Part shown: piece after piece, positions 55,832-64,000 of the stretch
Layout of the letters: each line of letters starts with the position of its first letter
Position numbering within the stretch: position 1 is the first letter of the stretch
Assembly (NCBI RefSeq): GCF_014698795.1
Contig: NZ_JACJTR010000009.1
Coordinates: 1-64,000 of the forward strand
Source of the DNA: Nostoc sp. FACHB-892
GTDB taxonomy: Bacteria > Cyanobacteriota > Cyanobacteriia > Cyanobacteriales > Nostocaceae
Length of the DNA stretch: 64,000 nt
Direction: 5' to 3'
Made by a program: the position numbers and the translations under genes
The notes under the pieces: generated by a model
The model's input: only the letters and a program-made list of their open reading frames with translations
What the model was told of the DNA's origin: nothing
The model's database searches: none

Positions 55832-56866
55832 TCACAGCTTGACTTGCTGCAAATGACTGCGGGGATTATAAGTACGTATAGCCCGGATTTTTTCATAATA
55901 TTCCCGCTCTTGTTGGCTGAGGTCTTTTGGTGGTGCGATCGCCACCTTCACCAACTGATCGCCACGTCCACCCTTGGCGAGAGGCCAACCTTTGCCACGT
56001 AAACGCAGCGATTGACCAGAACGCACTCCTGCTGGTAGCTTGACATTAACTGAACCATCAGGTGTGGGTACATCAATAGACGCTCCCAGGGTAGCTTCAT
56101 CTGGCGTGATTGGCACTTCGCACACCAAGTTATCGCCTTCCATTTGAAAAAACGAGTGCGGCTGAAGTTCGACTTTTAAGTATAAATCCCCTCGTTGCTG
56201 AGTCATCGGGTTGATTTGACCTTTACCGCGCACGCGCAGGCGAGTACCAGGTTTAGCCCCCGATGGGATACGAACATCAATTGTTTCGTTACCTAAACTG
56301 AAGCGCTTTTGCACGCCGTTAAATGCTTCGGAAAAAGTTAGAGTAATTGCAGCTTCACTATCCTGGGAAGTACCCGTGCTTGCATCTTGAAACCCATAAT
56401 CGTTAAACCCGTTAAAACCACTCGACGTATTTGTAGAAGTACGGTAAGAGTAATTTTGTGAGTAATTTGAGTAATTATTTTGCTGTGAGTAACTTTGTCG
56501 CCCACCACGAGGGGTAGCACCACCAAAGCGTCCTAGCAACTCATTGATGAACTCATCAAAATTGCCGTATTGACTGAAGTCAAAGCCACCCATATCAACA
56601 CCAACACCGCCGGATGGGAAACCTTCACCAGCTTGTTTCCAATATTGACCAAATTGGTCATATTTTTTACGCTTATCTGGGTCTGACACAACCTCGTAGG
56701 CTTCGCTAACTTCTTTGAAGCGTGCTTCTGCCTGTTTGTTATTTGGGTTGACATCAGGGTGATATTTGCGGGCTAGTTTACGAAAGGCTTGCTTAATCTC
56801 CTCTGGAGTGGCAGTCTTACTAACTCCCAAAATTGCGTAATAGTCTTTGAAGTCGGTTGCAGCCAT
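55832..56866 (-). CDS. DnaJ-type (CbpA-like) co-chaperone
   Basis: A 344-residue type II Hsp40. The J domain is at about 6-72 with HPDVN, then a Gly/Ser/Tyr-rich linker ([15 protein letters not shown]). Two beta C-terminal domains follow ([32 protein letters not shown]). No zinc finger is present, so it is closer to CbpA than to DnaJ. It stimulates Hsp70 ATPase and holds unfolded proteins. The start [15 protein letters not shown] is the standard one. Confidence 0.93.
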   Translation of the reverse strand: MAATDFKDYYAILGVSKTATPEEIKQAFRKLARKYHPDVNPNNKQAEARFKEVSEAYEVVSDPDKRKKYDQFGQYWKQAGEGFPSGGVGVDMGGFDFSQYGNFDEFINELLGRFGGATPRGGRQSYSQQNNYSNYSQNYSYRTSTNTSSGFNGFNDYGFQDASTGTSQDSEAAITLTFSEAFNGVQKRFSLGNETIDVRIPSGAKPGTRLRVRGKGQINPMTQQRGDLYLKVELQPHSFFQMEGDNLVCEVPITPDEATLGASIDVPTPDGSVNVKLPAGVRSGQSLRLRGKGWPLAKGGRGDQLVKVAIAPPKDLSQQEREYYEKIRAIRTYNPRSHLQQVKL

Positions 56867-56985
56867 CTACCAGCCTCCTATAGAAGTTCCTGTTATGTTT
56901 TTTTTTAAGATGAGAGACGTTCAATTTGCTAGGTATAGTGCCAAGCAAAAGAATCTGATTTTAAATTAACAAAGAATATAGAAAA

Positions 56986-57555
56986 TCAAGTGTGGTTCTC
57001 GCTCAACAAGCGATCGCAATTTCCGTACTCTGATTTTTCTGATAAGCGGATTAGCCTGTCTAGTCCCTCTTCCAGGCTTGGGGGAGCATCTCGAAGTTGA
57101 CGGTGCATCCGCAAGATAATTTCTTCAGGAACTTGGCGCGATCGCCTTTTATTCCGTGCTAAACACAGCCAAACTGGTGTATCCACCCAAATTCCCGTAA
57201 TGTGGGTAAAACCCAAGTCACGGGCTAAAGCAATGACTTGACGACGATTGCGGCGCTGGGCATTGGTGGCATCGAAAATAGCTGTATTTTCTGTAGAAAT
57301 AGCTTGCTGAAATTGCCGTCTTACTTCTTGCCAAATCACCAGCCACGGTCCCTGAATGGCTTGGGAACCGAACAGTTGCCCCCGGATGCCATCCGTAGAA
57401 ATCAGTGGCATCTGGGGGCATTCTGTAAGTAATTGTTTTGCCAAAGTTGACTTACCGCTAGCTGGAAGGCCAATCAGCAAAAAAAGTGAGGAGTGAGAAG
57501 TTAGGAGTGAAAAATTAAAAGTGAGGAGTGAGGAGTAATCAGAATTTTTAACCAT
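56986..57555 (-). CDS. P-loop kinase-like ATPase (AAA_33 type)
   Basis: A 189-residue small P-loop protein with GLPASGKSTLAKQ, a Walker B-like TAIFDATNAQRRNR and a lid-type Arg cluster (LARNKRRSRQVPEE). It is similar to polynucleotide/gluconate-type kinase families (predicted kinases), substrate unknown. The first ~27 residues (NSDYSSLLTFNFSLLTSH) are encoded by an AGGAGTGAG-type STRR. The true start may therefore be the TTG at 57480, just before the P-loop strand. Confidence 0.75.
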   Translation of the reverse strand: MVKNSDYSSLLTFNFSLLTSHSSLFLLIGLPASGKSTLAKQLLTECPQMPLISTDGIRGQLFGSQAIQGPWLVIWQEVRRQFQQAISTENTAIFDATNAQRRNRRQVIALARDLGFTHITGIWVDTPVWLCLARNKRRSRQVPEEIILRMHRQLRDAPPSLEEGLDRLIRLSEKSEYGNCDRLLSENHT

Positions 57556-57590
57556 TAACTCATAACTCCTAACTCCTAACTCCTAACTAT
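57481..57590. repeat. STRR heptamer tracts at the 5' end of the kinase-like gene
   Basis: Repeats of GTGAGGAGTGAG/AAGTTAGGAGTG type (57486-57536) and CTAACTC heptamers (about 57555-57586). They run between the glgC end and the kinase-like start. Confidence 0.75.
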
Positions 57591-58879
57591 TAAATAATGG
57601 TTCCATCAGGAATGACAGCATTTTTCAGCACAACGGTAATACCACTGCGGATGTAGAAACCTTGACTTTCGCGGTCAGCTTCTTGGACGTTATCTTTATT
57701 GATAATTTTGACATCGTGACCGATACTGGCGTTTTTATCGATGATGGCACGGCGAATAATCGAGTCACGACCAATACCTACAGGAATGTCACCTTGTTCT
57801 ACATTGGATTGGCGTTCTACAGAAGCTTGGTAAAAATCTGCACCCATCAGCAAAGATTCTTCGATGAGGCAGCCAGATTCGATTCGCGATCGCACTCCCA
57901 AAACTGAATGTTGAATGCGACAATTTTTCAGAATGCAACCTTCGCCAATAATTGATTCTGTTACCTGGCAATCTAAAAGTTTACTCGGAGGCAAGTAACG
58001 AGCGCGGGTATAAATTGGTGCCTGTTCATCATAGAAACTAAAGGGTGGCTGGGGCTGCTGAGTCAGGGCTAAATTGGCATGATAAAATGCCTCAATTGTT
58101 CCAATATCTTCCCAGTAATCATCAAAAAGGTAAGCTTGAACGTTGTAATCTTTAGAGGCATCAGGAATAATTTCTTTCCCGAAATCAGTCCTTTCTATAC
58201 CTTCTCTGAGCAACTTGAACAAAACCTCTTTTTTAAAGACATAAATCCCCATTGAGGCGATGTAAGGCTGTTGCTGGGCTTGTTCTTTCGATAATCCCAG
58301 TACGCTTGTATCAACGCGCATTTGGATTAATGCTTCGCCTTTAGGTTTTTCGCTAAAATCGATTACCCTACCAGAATCGTCAATTTTCATCAAGCCAAAA
58401 TCTGAGGCGCGGCGCTCATCAATGGGGATGACTGAGAGAGTAATATCAGCCCCCGTTTCCCTATGGCGCTGGATAAACTGGCGATAATCCATGCGATAGA
58501 GGTGATCGCCTGAAAGGATCAAATATTCGTCTGCATTCCATTCTTCCATTAACCACAGATACTGACGCACAGCATCGGCTGTACCTTGGAACCAGTTTGG
58601 GTTTTCTGGCGTTTGTTGTGCCGCTAGAACTTCCACAAACCCCTCATTGAAGCCAGTAAAGTTATAGGTACGGGCGATGTGACGATTCAGAGAAGCTGAG
58701 TTGAATTGTGTCAGGACGTAGATTTTGAATATTTCGGAATTTATGCAGTTACTGACAGGGATATCAATTAGGCGATACTTCCCTGCTACTGGTACTGCTG
58801 GTTTAGCGCGGAGTTTGGTTAGTGGGTAAAGCCGAGTACCCGCGCCACCACCAAGGATGATTGATAATACTTTTTTCAC
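57590..58879 (-). CDS. glgC: Glucose-1-phosphate adenylyltransferase (ADP-glucose pyrophosphorylase)
   Basis: A 429-residue GlgC. It forms ADP-glucose and pyrophosphate from ATP and glucose-1-phosphate, the committed step of glycogen synthesis. Pyrophosphorylase motif [19 protein letters not shown], substrate loop [11 protein letters not shown] and the C-terminal left-handed beta helix with hexapeptide turns ([11 protein letters not shown]) are all present. In cyanobacteria it is tetrameric, activated by 3-phosphoglycerate and inhibited by phosphate. It lies about 4 kb from the glycogen debranching gene on the same strand, so synthesis and breakdown genes are near one another. Confidence 0.97.
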   Translation of the reverse strand: MKKVLSIILGGGAGTRLYPLTKLRAKPAVPVAGKYRLIDIPVSNCINSEIFKIYVLTQFNSASLNRHIARTYNFTGFNEGFVEVLAAQQTPENPNWFQGTADAVRQYLWLMEEWNADEYLILSGDHLYRMDYRQFIQRHRETGADITLSVIPIDERRASDFGLMKIDDSGRVIDFSEKPKGEALIQMRVDTSVLGLSKEQAQQQPYIASMGIYVFKKEVLFKLLREGIERTDFGKEIIPDASKDYNVQAYLFDDYWEDIGTIEAFYHANLALTQQPQPPFSFYDEQAPIYTRARYLPPSKLLDCQVTESIIGEGCILKNCRIQHSVLGVRSRIESGCLIEESLLMGADFYQASVERQSNVEQGDIPVGIGRDSIIRRAIIDKNASIGHDVKIINKDNVQEADRESQGFYIRSGITVVLKNAVIPDGTII

Positions 58880-59327
58880 AAAATTTCTCCCGACTGCCTT
58901 TCAACTCTCACTCTCAGTTTAGGACTGTCTGCCACCACACGTAAGGGGGATCATGTGATTCTTAGGGATGAATTTTACAAAATACTACCAGTGATAGATA
59001 ATGCTGGCCGCAAGTAGACAACCAGAACATTTGTATTAATTGATATGAGGAATGGGGGGCGATCGCTACACAAGGTTGATAACTAAGCAATCTCTCAATT
59101 TAAAAACTTAACTTTTTTAACACAATTTTAAGATAGTACAAGGTACTATCTTAAAATTGTACAAAAAATCAAGGTAGATACTTATAGTTTTAAGAAAGAT
59201 TGTCAAAGTATGTTTACTAAGACTCTGTTTGGTGACCGTGAACTCTTGCTTACATTTTTGGGCTTAGGTAATTTTAGATTATGCTTAAAAGGGACAAAAG
59301 GCAAAGAGGTTAAATAACTTAACTTTA
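58880..59327. other. AT-rich intergenic stretch with one perfect 18-bp hairpin
   Basis: No gene supported in about 450 bp. It contains the hairpin at 59122 and the promoter side of glgC. Confidence 0.4.
59122..59160. repeat. Perfect 18-bp inverted repeat
   Basis: Arms ACAATTTTAAGATAGTAC and GTACTATCTTAAAATTGT pair without mismatch around a 3-nt loop. No T-run follows on either strand, so it is not a standard terminator. It sits downstream of the caspase operon and upstream of glgC. Confidence 0.75.
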
Positions 59328-59678
59328 CTAAAACTTGTCTAGACTTTGTTTAAACAATTCTTCATAATATTCTAAAACTGTATCAACTTTTTCTGATGGG
59401 GATAAATTATCTCTCATCTCATTCTGCAGGATTACTTTTAATAAATCTATTACCCTACTTCTGCAACGATTTGAACACTCTGGCCAATTTCTACCTCCAG
59501 GTTTACAATCTTGACAACCTGTTTTTTTAAGCAATTCATCTAATTCGAGAACTTTTCCATAAATTTTTTGGAAATCACGTAAACTTTCTTCCACTGCCTC
59601 TGCCGGCTTATTATCAGGAAGCGCTTTGTTGACTATAGACAATTTCATAATTTCTAGAGATGCTTCAAATGTATTCAT
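59328..59678 (-). CDS. Small Cys-containing protein coupled to the caspase gene
   Basis: A 116-residue protein from the ATG that overlaps the caspase stop (ATGA). A CQDCKPGGRNWPECSNRC segment has four Cys (CxxC and CxxxC) of a possible zinc knuckle. The rest is helical and acidic (MKLSIVNKALPDNKPAEAVE, YYEELFKQSLDKF). No family is recognised. Tight overlap argues it is functionally tied to the caspase-NTPase, as an inhibitor, adaptor or structural subunit. Confidence 0.65.
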   Translation of the reverse strand: MNTFEASLEIMKLSIVNKALPDNKPAEAVEESLRDFQKIYGKVLELDELLKKTGCQDCKPGGRNWPECSNRCRSRVIDLLKVILQNEMRDNLSPSEKVDTVLEYYEELFKQSLDKF

Positions 59679-61591
59679 AAGCATTCCTGACAATCTTCAT
59701 CTAAAGAACGACTGAGACGAATATTCTCTATATTTTCAGCAATCCAACTATTGAGTAATTTCCACTCAGATAAAAGCGCTTCATGAGCAACTTCTACGGT
59801 AGTTTTATCGGTGATAATTAAACGTTGTTGAGAACCCGCCAGTAATCCTACAACCCTTTGTAATTGTTGTGGAGAATCTGAAATCGCTTCTAATCTATCC
59901 CAGCTAGCACGTCGCCGCGTCACTTCTTCACTTTCACCTAACTGCACCAATTCCATAAACAAGCGACGAGCAAAGGCTTGATCTATAGTTGTTAAACTTT
60001 GATACAAAATTGTCGCTCGTTTGTCTAAAGCTCCTTTAACTCCGCCAATTTCCTCATAACCTTTACGAGTCAAAAGCGGCTCTGGCGATTCAGGTTCTTC
60101 AATGCAGACCCGCCACAACTCTTTAAGTGCATATTGCAGTATGGGTAATGCACCCGGACGGTTGATAACATCGGCAGCAATTTGCGAAACTAAACCATGC
60201 TCAAATGTTACTCCATGTAATTTTGCTGGTTTTTCTATTGTTTCTTCTAACTCAGCAAGAGACATCGGTGTGACGATGAATGATGTGGGAGGAATGCTAT
60301 TGATGAGAGTAATAATTTCTAAATAGTCAGCACAACGATTTAGGAAATCACCGCGAATTGTCAAAATTATCCGCGTTTTTACCTCACTCTTTTTTACTTC
60401 CTGTGCTATCAAGCGGATAAAAGCTTTGCGTTCCTCATCGTCTTGACACAGGGTAAATATTTCTTCAAATTGATCGATAAATAATAGATGTGGCTGATTT
60501 TGCTCCTGTTGTCGAGCTAAAATATCAACTAATTTACCTAAAGGATGTTCTCCTGGTGTAAAAGATGCGATTTCCCATTGACTGCTTCCAGGGAGGCGAT
60601 CGCTTTTTAGTTGCGGTAAGACACCTGCTTTCACTAAAGAAGATTTACCACTACCTGAGTAGCCAATTACAGCTAAAAATCGGCTCTCTGCTAACCGCGA
60701 AACCAGTGTACGAACTGCTTCATCTCGTCCACAAAAATATTGTGCTTGCTCTGATTCAAATGCATAAAGTCCCCGATAGGGATTTTCCTGATTGAAGGCA
60801 ATTTCTTCTTTAAGAATATCTAATTGGGGATAACTTACCAAAGTAATTGACCGTCCCAAACTCATGCGAATGGGTTCTTGTATTGAACCTGTCAATTTGT
60901 TGCTGACAAAATCAAATAAGCGATCGCTACTAATTCGCCCACTACTACCTGCATTTTCAGATGCTAATCCCTTAATAACTGCACCTGTGAAAATACTATA
61001 TTCTTCGCTCATAATCGCTGCTGCTTGTTCAAAACGGCGACAAGCTGCTATTAAGTAATAATCCTTTAGCGAACGAAAAGCGGTCAAAGTTTGTTCTACT
61101 AATTCTCTTTCTAAGAAATAGCCGCTATGACAACAATCAAGTAGCACTACTAAACTACTTAATTGAGATTCTCCGATTAATTTATTCAGCTTGTTAAGGG
61201 AAATACCATATTTTTGTGCCACAATCTGGTTTCCCTTAACTTCAACCTGACAATCAGAAGTTGCTAAAAATCCCTCTTGTTGTCCCAAAGTATCAGAAGT
61301 GATAAAACCGTGTCCGCTAAAATAAATAAGCACTTCATTATTAGTAGCTTGCTCTAACAGCAATTTTCTGAGTTCTTGACCAATTTCAACCCCAGTAACT
61401 TTTGACGCTGCGATTTCATAGCCGTTTTTATCTTTATTCCAGCGCTGTGGTAATCTTTGCACAGACTGGAAATCACCATATTGTTCTAAGAGTTGCGCGA
61501 TCGCTTCAGCATCATTTGTAGTCTTCGACAAACGCGGTAATGATGGACTGACATACTCGGCAATGCCAATAACAAGCGCGTATCGTGCCAT
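59675..61591 (-). CDS. Caspase-like peptidase (C14) fused to nSTAND NTPase
   Basis: A 638-residue protein. The caspase domain has catalytic His94 (YFSGHGF) and Cys154 in LLDCCHSGYF, preceded by standard N-terminal ALVIGIAEYV. The nSTAND part starts near 270 (NPYRGLYAFESEQAQYFCGRDEAV), with P-loop GYSGSGKSS at 310-318 and Walker B HLLFIDQFEEIF. The EVAHEALLSEWKLLNSWI block near the end is the point where most relatives continue into WD40 or TPR repeats; here the protein stops. Such metacaspase/STAND proteins are predicted to be suicide or immune effectors. It overlaps the downstream small gene. Confidence 0.9.
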   Translation of the reverse strand: MARYALVIGIAEYVSPSLPRLSKTTNDAEAIAQLLEQYGDFQSVQRLPQRWNKDKNGYEIAASKVTGVEIGQELRKLLLEQATNNEVLIYFSGHGFITSDTLGQQEGFLATSDCQVEVKGNQIVAQKYGISLNKLNKLIGESQLSSLVVLLDCCHSGYFLERELVEQTLTAFRSLKDYYLIAACRRFEQAAAIMSEEYSIFTGAVIKGLASENAGSSGRISSDRLFDFVSNKLTGSIQEPIRMSLGRSITLVSYPQLDILKEEIAFNQENPYRGLYAFESEQAQYFCGRDEAVRTLVSRLAESRFLAVIGYSGSGKSSLVKAGVLPQLKSDRLPGSSQWEIASFTPGEHPLGKLVDILARQQEQNQPHLLFIDQFEEIFTLCQDDEERKAFIRLIAQEVKKSEVKTRIILTIRGDFLNRCADYLEIITLINSIPPTSFIVTPMSLAELEETIEKPAKLHGVTFEHGLVSQIAADVINRPGALPILQYALKELWRVCIEEPESPEPLLTRKGYEEIGGVKGALDKRATILYQSLTTIDQAFARRLFMELVQLGESEEVTRRRASWDRLEAISDSPQQLQRVVGLLAGSQQRLIITDKTTVEVAHEALLSEWKLLNSWIAENIENIRLSRSLDEDCQECL

Positions 61592-61736
61592 TTAACACAC
61601 CTTATGTTGGAAAATGCGGGATAATCTTGACAGACACAATGATGGCTGTGTTACTAAAAACAACACTATCTGTTATTTTTCCGCAAACAGTGTGAAATAT
61701 TTCAGACACGATACAAAAATTTAACCGAGGTAACTT

Positions 61737-62108
61737 ATGTCAGAAGTACAGCAACTCTTTTTCCAGGCAGACGGCGAAATTGAGCAGATTGAGATTAATC
61801 TCACAGCCACCGAAATAAGTTCGGAAATTGATGAGGAGGATGATGGCATAGAATACAAGGATGTCCGAACAGATGCGATCGCTCGGATGCAACAAGCTCG
61901 TCAAATGATTCGCTCTTATACTATCTACGCTCTTAGTGCTTTTAAAGACTTCAATACTGCTGAGATTGAGGAGGTAAGACTTAAATTTGGCATTAAGCTT
62001 GGTGGTAAGGCAGGTATTCCTTACATTACCGAAGGTTCTGCTGAAAGTAATCTGGAAATTGAGGTGAAGTGTAAGTTTCCAGAAAAACAAAAACCTGATT
62101 CACAGTAA
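61737..62108 (+). CDS. Trypco1-like (trypsin-co-occurring domain) protein
   Basis: A 123-residue protein. From about residue 38 to the end it resembles the trypsin-co-occurring domain 1 (CU044_2847-type) fold: IARMQQARQMIRSY, then the beta stretch EEVRLKFGIKLGGKAGIPYI and SAESNLEIEVKCKF. This domain is reported in NTPase-protease conflict systems, where it is thought to help a protease or effector sense or be regulated. It is divergently transcribed 145 bp from the caspase-nSTAND gene. Identification is by pattern only. Confidence 0.6.
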   Translation: MSEVQQLFFQADGEIEQIEINLTATEISSEIDEEDDGIEYKDVRTDAIARMQQARQMIRSYTIYALSAFKDFNTAEIEEVRLKFGIKLGGKAGIPYITEGSAESNLEIEVKCKFPEKQKPDSQ

Positions 62109-62151
62109 CAGCAAAAAATTATCCGCGCAGCATAGGGTTAGGCAATGCCCA

Positions 62152-62451
62152 TTAAACACCCAATCTCCCAGTACCTATTCTCCTATTAACCAAACCTAAT
62201 TGCTGCGATCGCTTCAAATACTTCACCCAAGATTGCTCTGACAACTGGGAAATGACATTTGGTGATAGTGTTGCTGTGAAAATATCTTTGCCACTGGTAA
62301 CACCACTAACGCCTAAACGTTCTAAAACAGCAGTTGCAGCAGAATCTAAAATTGGTTCAGTATGAATAAAAACTCCCAAATTTGATTCTTCTAAACTTTG
62401 AACATCATTTAGCGCTGTAGCAAGGGCAGCATCTAACTTTTGATAATTCAT
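62152..62451 (-). CDS. Small protein resembling a subtilisin-type propeptide/inhibitor (I9-like)
   Basis: A 99-residue protein from the ATG of MNYQKLDAAL (an upstream ATG adds ten residues). The pattern LDSAATAVLERLGVSG, FTATLSPNVISQLSEQSWVK, then YLKRSQQLGLV is that of inhibitory propeptide-like proteins seen alone in cyanobacterial genomes. It may inhibit a serine or related protease. Convergent with the Trypco1 gene (43 bp gap), so it belongs to the same small cluster with the caspase gene. Confidence in family is moderate to low. Confidence 0.5.
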   Translation of the reverse strand: MNYQKLDAALATALNDVQSLEESNLGVFIHTEPILDSAATAVLERLGVSGVTSGKDIFTATLSPNVISQLSEQSWVKYLKRSQQLGLVNRRIGTGRLGV

Positions 62452-62751
62452 TAGCAATTCCTGGTTAAAAAGTGCGGGCAATTTTTAGTCTATGCTAAAA
62501 CTAATTTATCAAGTTTATGAGTTATTATTACCTATCTTTGTATAGACTTAATGCACTAATTTCTACGTCAAATTACAGATTAATTGCTAGAGAGATAAAC
62601 CAACAATTAATGGGTAATAATTCAATAGTGTTAGCAGCATGAAATGCGTAAGCGTAGCTCGTCGTAGACATCGCTCTGTTTCTTAGCTTCTCTGCTATTC
62701 CCCTTTTCGGTAAAATAACTTAGCAGATCAGCAAGGAACAGGTTCAGGATC

Positions 62752-63624
62752 ATGGCTCAAGCTAGTATTGGGATTATTGGTGGCAGTGGTCTGTATAAAA
62801 TGGATGCACTTAAAGATGTAGAAGAGGTGCAAGTTCAAACCCCCTTTGGTTCACCATCAGATGCTTTGATTCTGGGGACTTTGGATGGCACACGGGTAGC
62901 TTTCTTGGCGCGTCATGGTCGCAATCACACGCTGTTACCCTCTGAATTACCGTTTCGCGCTAATATCTATGCGATGAAGCAATTGGGTGTGCAGTATTTA
63001 ATCTCAGCTAGTGCTGTGGGTTCCTTGAAGGAAGAGGCGAAACCACTGGATATGGTGGTGCCAGATCAGTTTATTGACAGAACGAAAAATCGAATTTCAA
63101 CCTTTTTCGGTGAGGGAATTGTTGCTCACATTGCCTTTGGCGATCCGATTTGTAAGAACTTGGCTGGTGTGTTAGCAGATGCGATCGCATATCTCAATTT
63201 ACCAGAAGTTACTCTCCATCGCGGTGGCACTTATGTCTGCATGGAAGGGCCAGCTTTTTCCACTAAAGCAGAATCAAATCTTTACCGCAGTTGGGATGCA
63301 ACAATCATCGGCATGACGAATTTACCAGAGGCGAAGTTGGCAAGGGAAGCAGAAATAGCTTATGCAACCTTAGCGCTGGTGACAGATTATGATTGTTGGC
63401 ATCCAGACCATGATAGTGTGACAGTGGAAATGGTGATTGGCAATTTGCTGCGGAATGCTGTGAATGCTCAAAAGGTGATTCAAGAAACTGTGCGGCGCTT
63501 AAGTGAAAATCCGCCAACCAGTGAGGCGCATTCGGCGTTGCAGTATGCGATTTTGACTCAGTTGGATAAAGCACCCGCAGCGACGAAGGAAAAGTTAGGG
63601 TTATTGTTGCAGAAGTATTTGTAG
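62752..63624 (+). CDS. mtnP: 5'-methylthioadenosine phosphorylase
   Basis: A 290-residue phosphorylase that splits methylthioadenosine with phosphate into adenine and 5-methylthioribose-1-phosphate, in methionine salvage after polyamine or related synthesis. Motifs: [12 protein letters not shown] at the start, [13 protein letters not shown] for phosphate binding, [16 protein letters not shown] and [11 protein letters not shown] for base and ribose. It is full-length and of the human-like MTAP type. An AGGAACAGG-like ribosome-binding area precedes the ATG. Confidence 0.95.
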   Translation: MAQASIGIIGGSGLYKMDALKDVEEVQVQTPFGSPSDALILGTLDGTRVAFLARHGRNHTLLPSELPFRANIYAMKQLGVQYLISASAVGSLKEEAKPLDMVVPDQFIDRTKNRISTFFGEGIVAHIAFGDPICKNLAGVLADAIAYLNLPEVTLHRGGTYVCMEGPAFSTKAESNLYRSWDATIIGMTNLPEAKLAREAEIAYATLALVTDYDCWHPDHDSVTVEMVIGNLLRNAVNAQKVIQETVRRLSENPPTSEAHSALQYAILTQLDKAPAATKEKLGLLLQKYL

Positions 63625-64000
63625 TGTTGGTGATGAATCAGCGATGTCTACGCCTACGCAGTTTCTTATTACAGTTTTGCGTAAAGGCGTAGCGTTTTTA
63701 ATGCAGGGGAACCCATTGGCATTGTAAGGCGAGGCATTTACATTGTAAGCCTAAAGCATCTCTCTCACGAAGAAGACTGCACTCCTCCCCTTCATCCCCT
63801 CTCGAAAAGCGGGGAACTCTGAGAATTAGGGGCAGGGAGACAAAGCATAGCTTTAGTGGGGTGGGGTTCTTCGGGTTTATTAAGTAATAAAGTAGACATG
63901 ATATAAGTCTTGCCTACCTAAAACTCAAACAAAGCCTGCTTACGCAGACTTTGTTTAGATGCCCCTAGACTTTACTCTATGGGGCTTTCAGATTTTTACA
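63625..64000. other. Intergenic end with repeats and hairpins
   Basis: No gene supported. It contains TCTACGCCTACGCAG-type dispersed sequence (also at 24937 and 62644 in related form) and a CTTCATCCCCTCTCG tract. Two hairpins close the window: CAAAGCCTGC/GCAGACTTTG (about 63932-63955) and GCCCC/GGGGC (63961-63985). Confidence 0.45.
63961..63997 (+). terminator. Possible intrinsic terminator at the window end
   Basis: GCCCC and GGGGC arms with a 15-nt loop, then TTTCAGATTTTT. The stem is only 5 bp plus wobble, so this is tentative. It may stop transcription from either mtnP or an unseen gene. Confidence 0.4.

Overview
The window is chromosomal DNA of a filamentous, heterocyst-type cyanobacterium, most likely Nostoc or a close relative. 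The evidence is the dense scatter of the HIP1 octamer (GCGATCGC), heptameric STRR-type repeats, several families of small palindromic interspersed elements, cyanobacterium-type genes (tocopherol cyclase, cyanobacterial glutamate-cysteine ligase, ADP-glucose pyrophosphorylase, DUF1206, DUF2358, AAA_35 and CHAT proteins), and moderate to low GC outside one GC-rich patch. No species call is possible from the sequence alone.

Layout. 0-5 kb is an accessory patch. It has an IS630-type transposase remnant, a GC-rich minus-strand set of carbonyl-stress genes (aldo/keto reductase, DJ-1/PfpI protein, and a zinc alcohol/formaldehyde dehydrogenase that has lost its N-terminus), a small zinc-ribbon ORF and a VapBC toxin-antitoxin pair. 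5-8 kb holds an unusual IDGxRPI-repeat protein behind a membrane-anchored zinc metallopeptidase, then tRNA-Arg(CCT) and tocopherol cyclase. 8-20 kb has two tandem J-domain/TPR genes (one with a full WD40 propeller), a Pro/Ser-rich membrane protein, tandem metallophosphoesterases, a pentapeptide-repeat protein, an epoxide-hydrolase-like enzyme, DUF1206, GHL10 and DUF2358 genes, a nonsense-mutated HigA antitoxin and a DUF4926/DUF6883 pair. 20-25 kb has uvrA and two Uma2 nucleases followed by a 42-bp minisatellite.

25-33 kb is a signalling/conflict-type island on the minus strand. It holds an AAA_35 membrane WD40 protein with 13 near-identical blades, a PD-(D/E)xK protein, a CHAT protease fused to AAA_35, a 21-bp heptad-encoding repeat and a Ser/Thr kinase. 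33-37 kb has an alpha/beta hydrolase, an MBL-fold protein, MscS and a histone-deacetylase-like enzyme. 37-45 kb carries a 1.5-kresidue SF1 helicase with an IF2N-like N-terminus and, further on, a PLD nuclease. They look like an originally overlapping gene pair now split by a 1.7-kb insertion carrying a pseudogene, a BASS transporter and a palindromic element. I consider this pair (Mokosh-like in composition) one of the best candidates for an interesting system.

45-59 kb is mostly housekeeping: gshA, trmL, a LysM/M23 cell-wall hydrolase behind a structured leader, tRNA-Met(CAT), glycogen debranching enzyme, two peroxiredoxins, GST, DnaJ, a P-loop kinase and glgC. 59-62.5 kb is a second conflict-type module: a caspase-nSTAND protein without the usual repeat sensor, a translationally coupled Cys-containing small protein, a divergent Trypco1-like protein and an I9-propeptide-like small protein. 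mtnP closes the window.

Functional themes are redox and carbonyl stress (AKR, DJ-1, Prx, GST, GshA), glycogen metabolism (glgC, debranching enzyme), and regulated proteolysis or NTPase-based conflict systems. All function calls come from reading motifs by eye; no database search was run.
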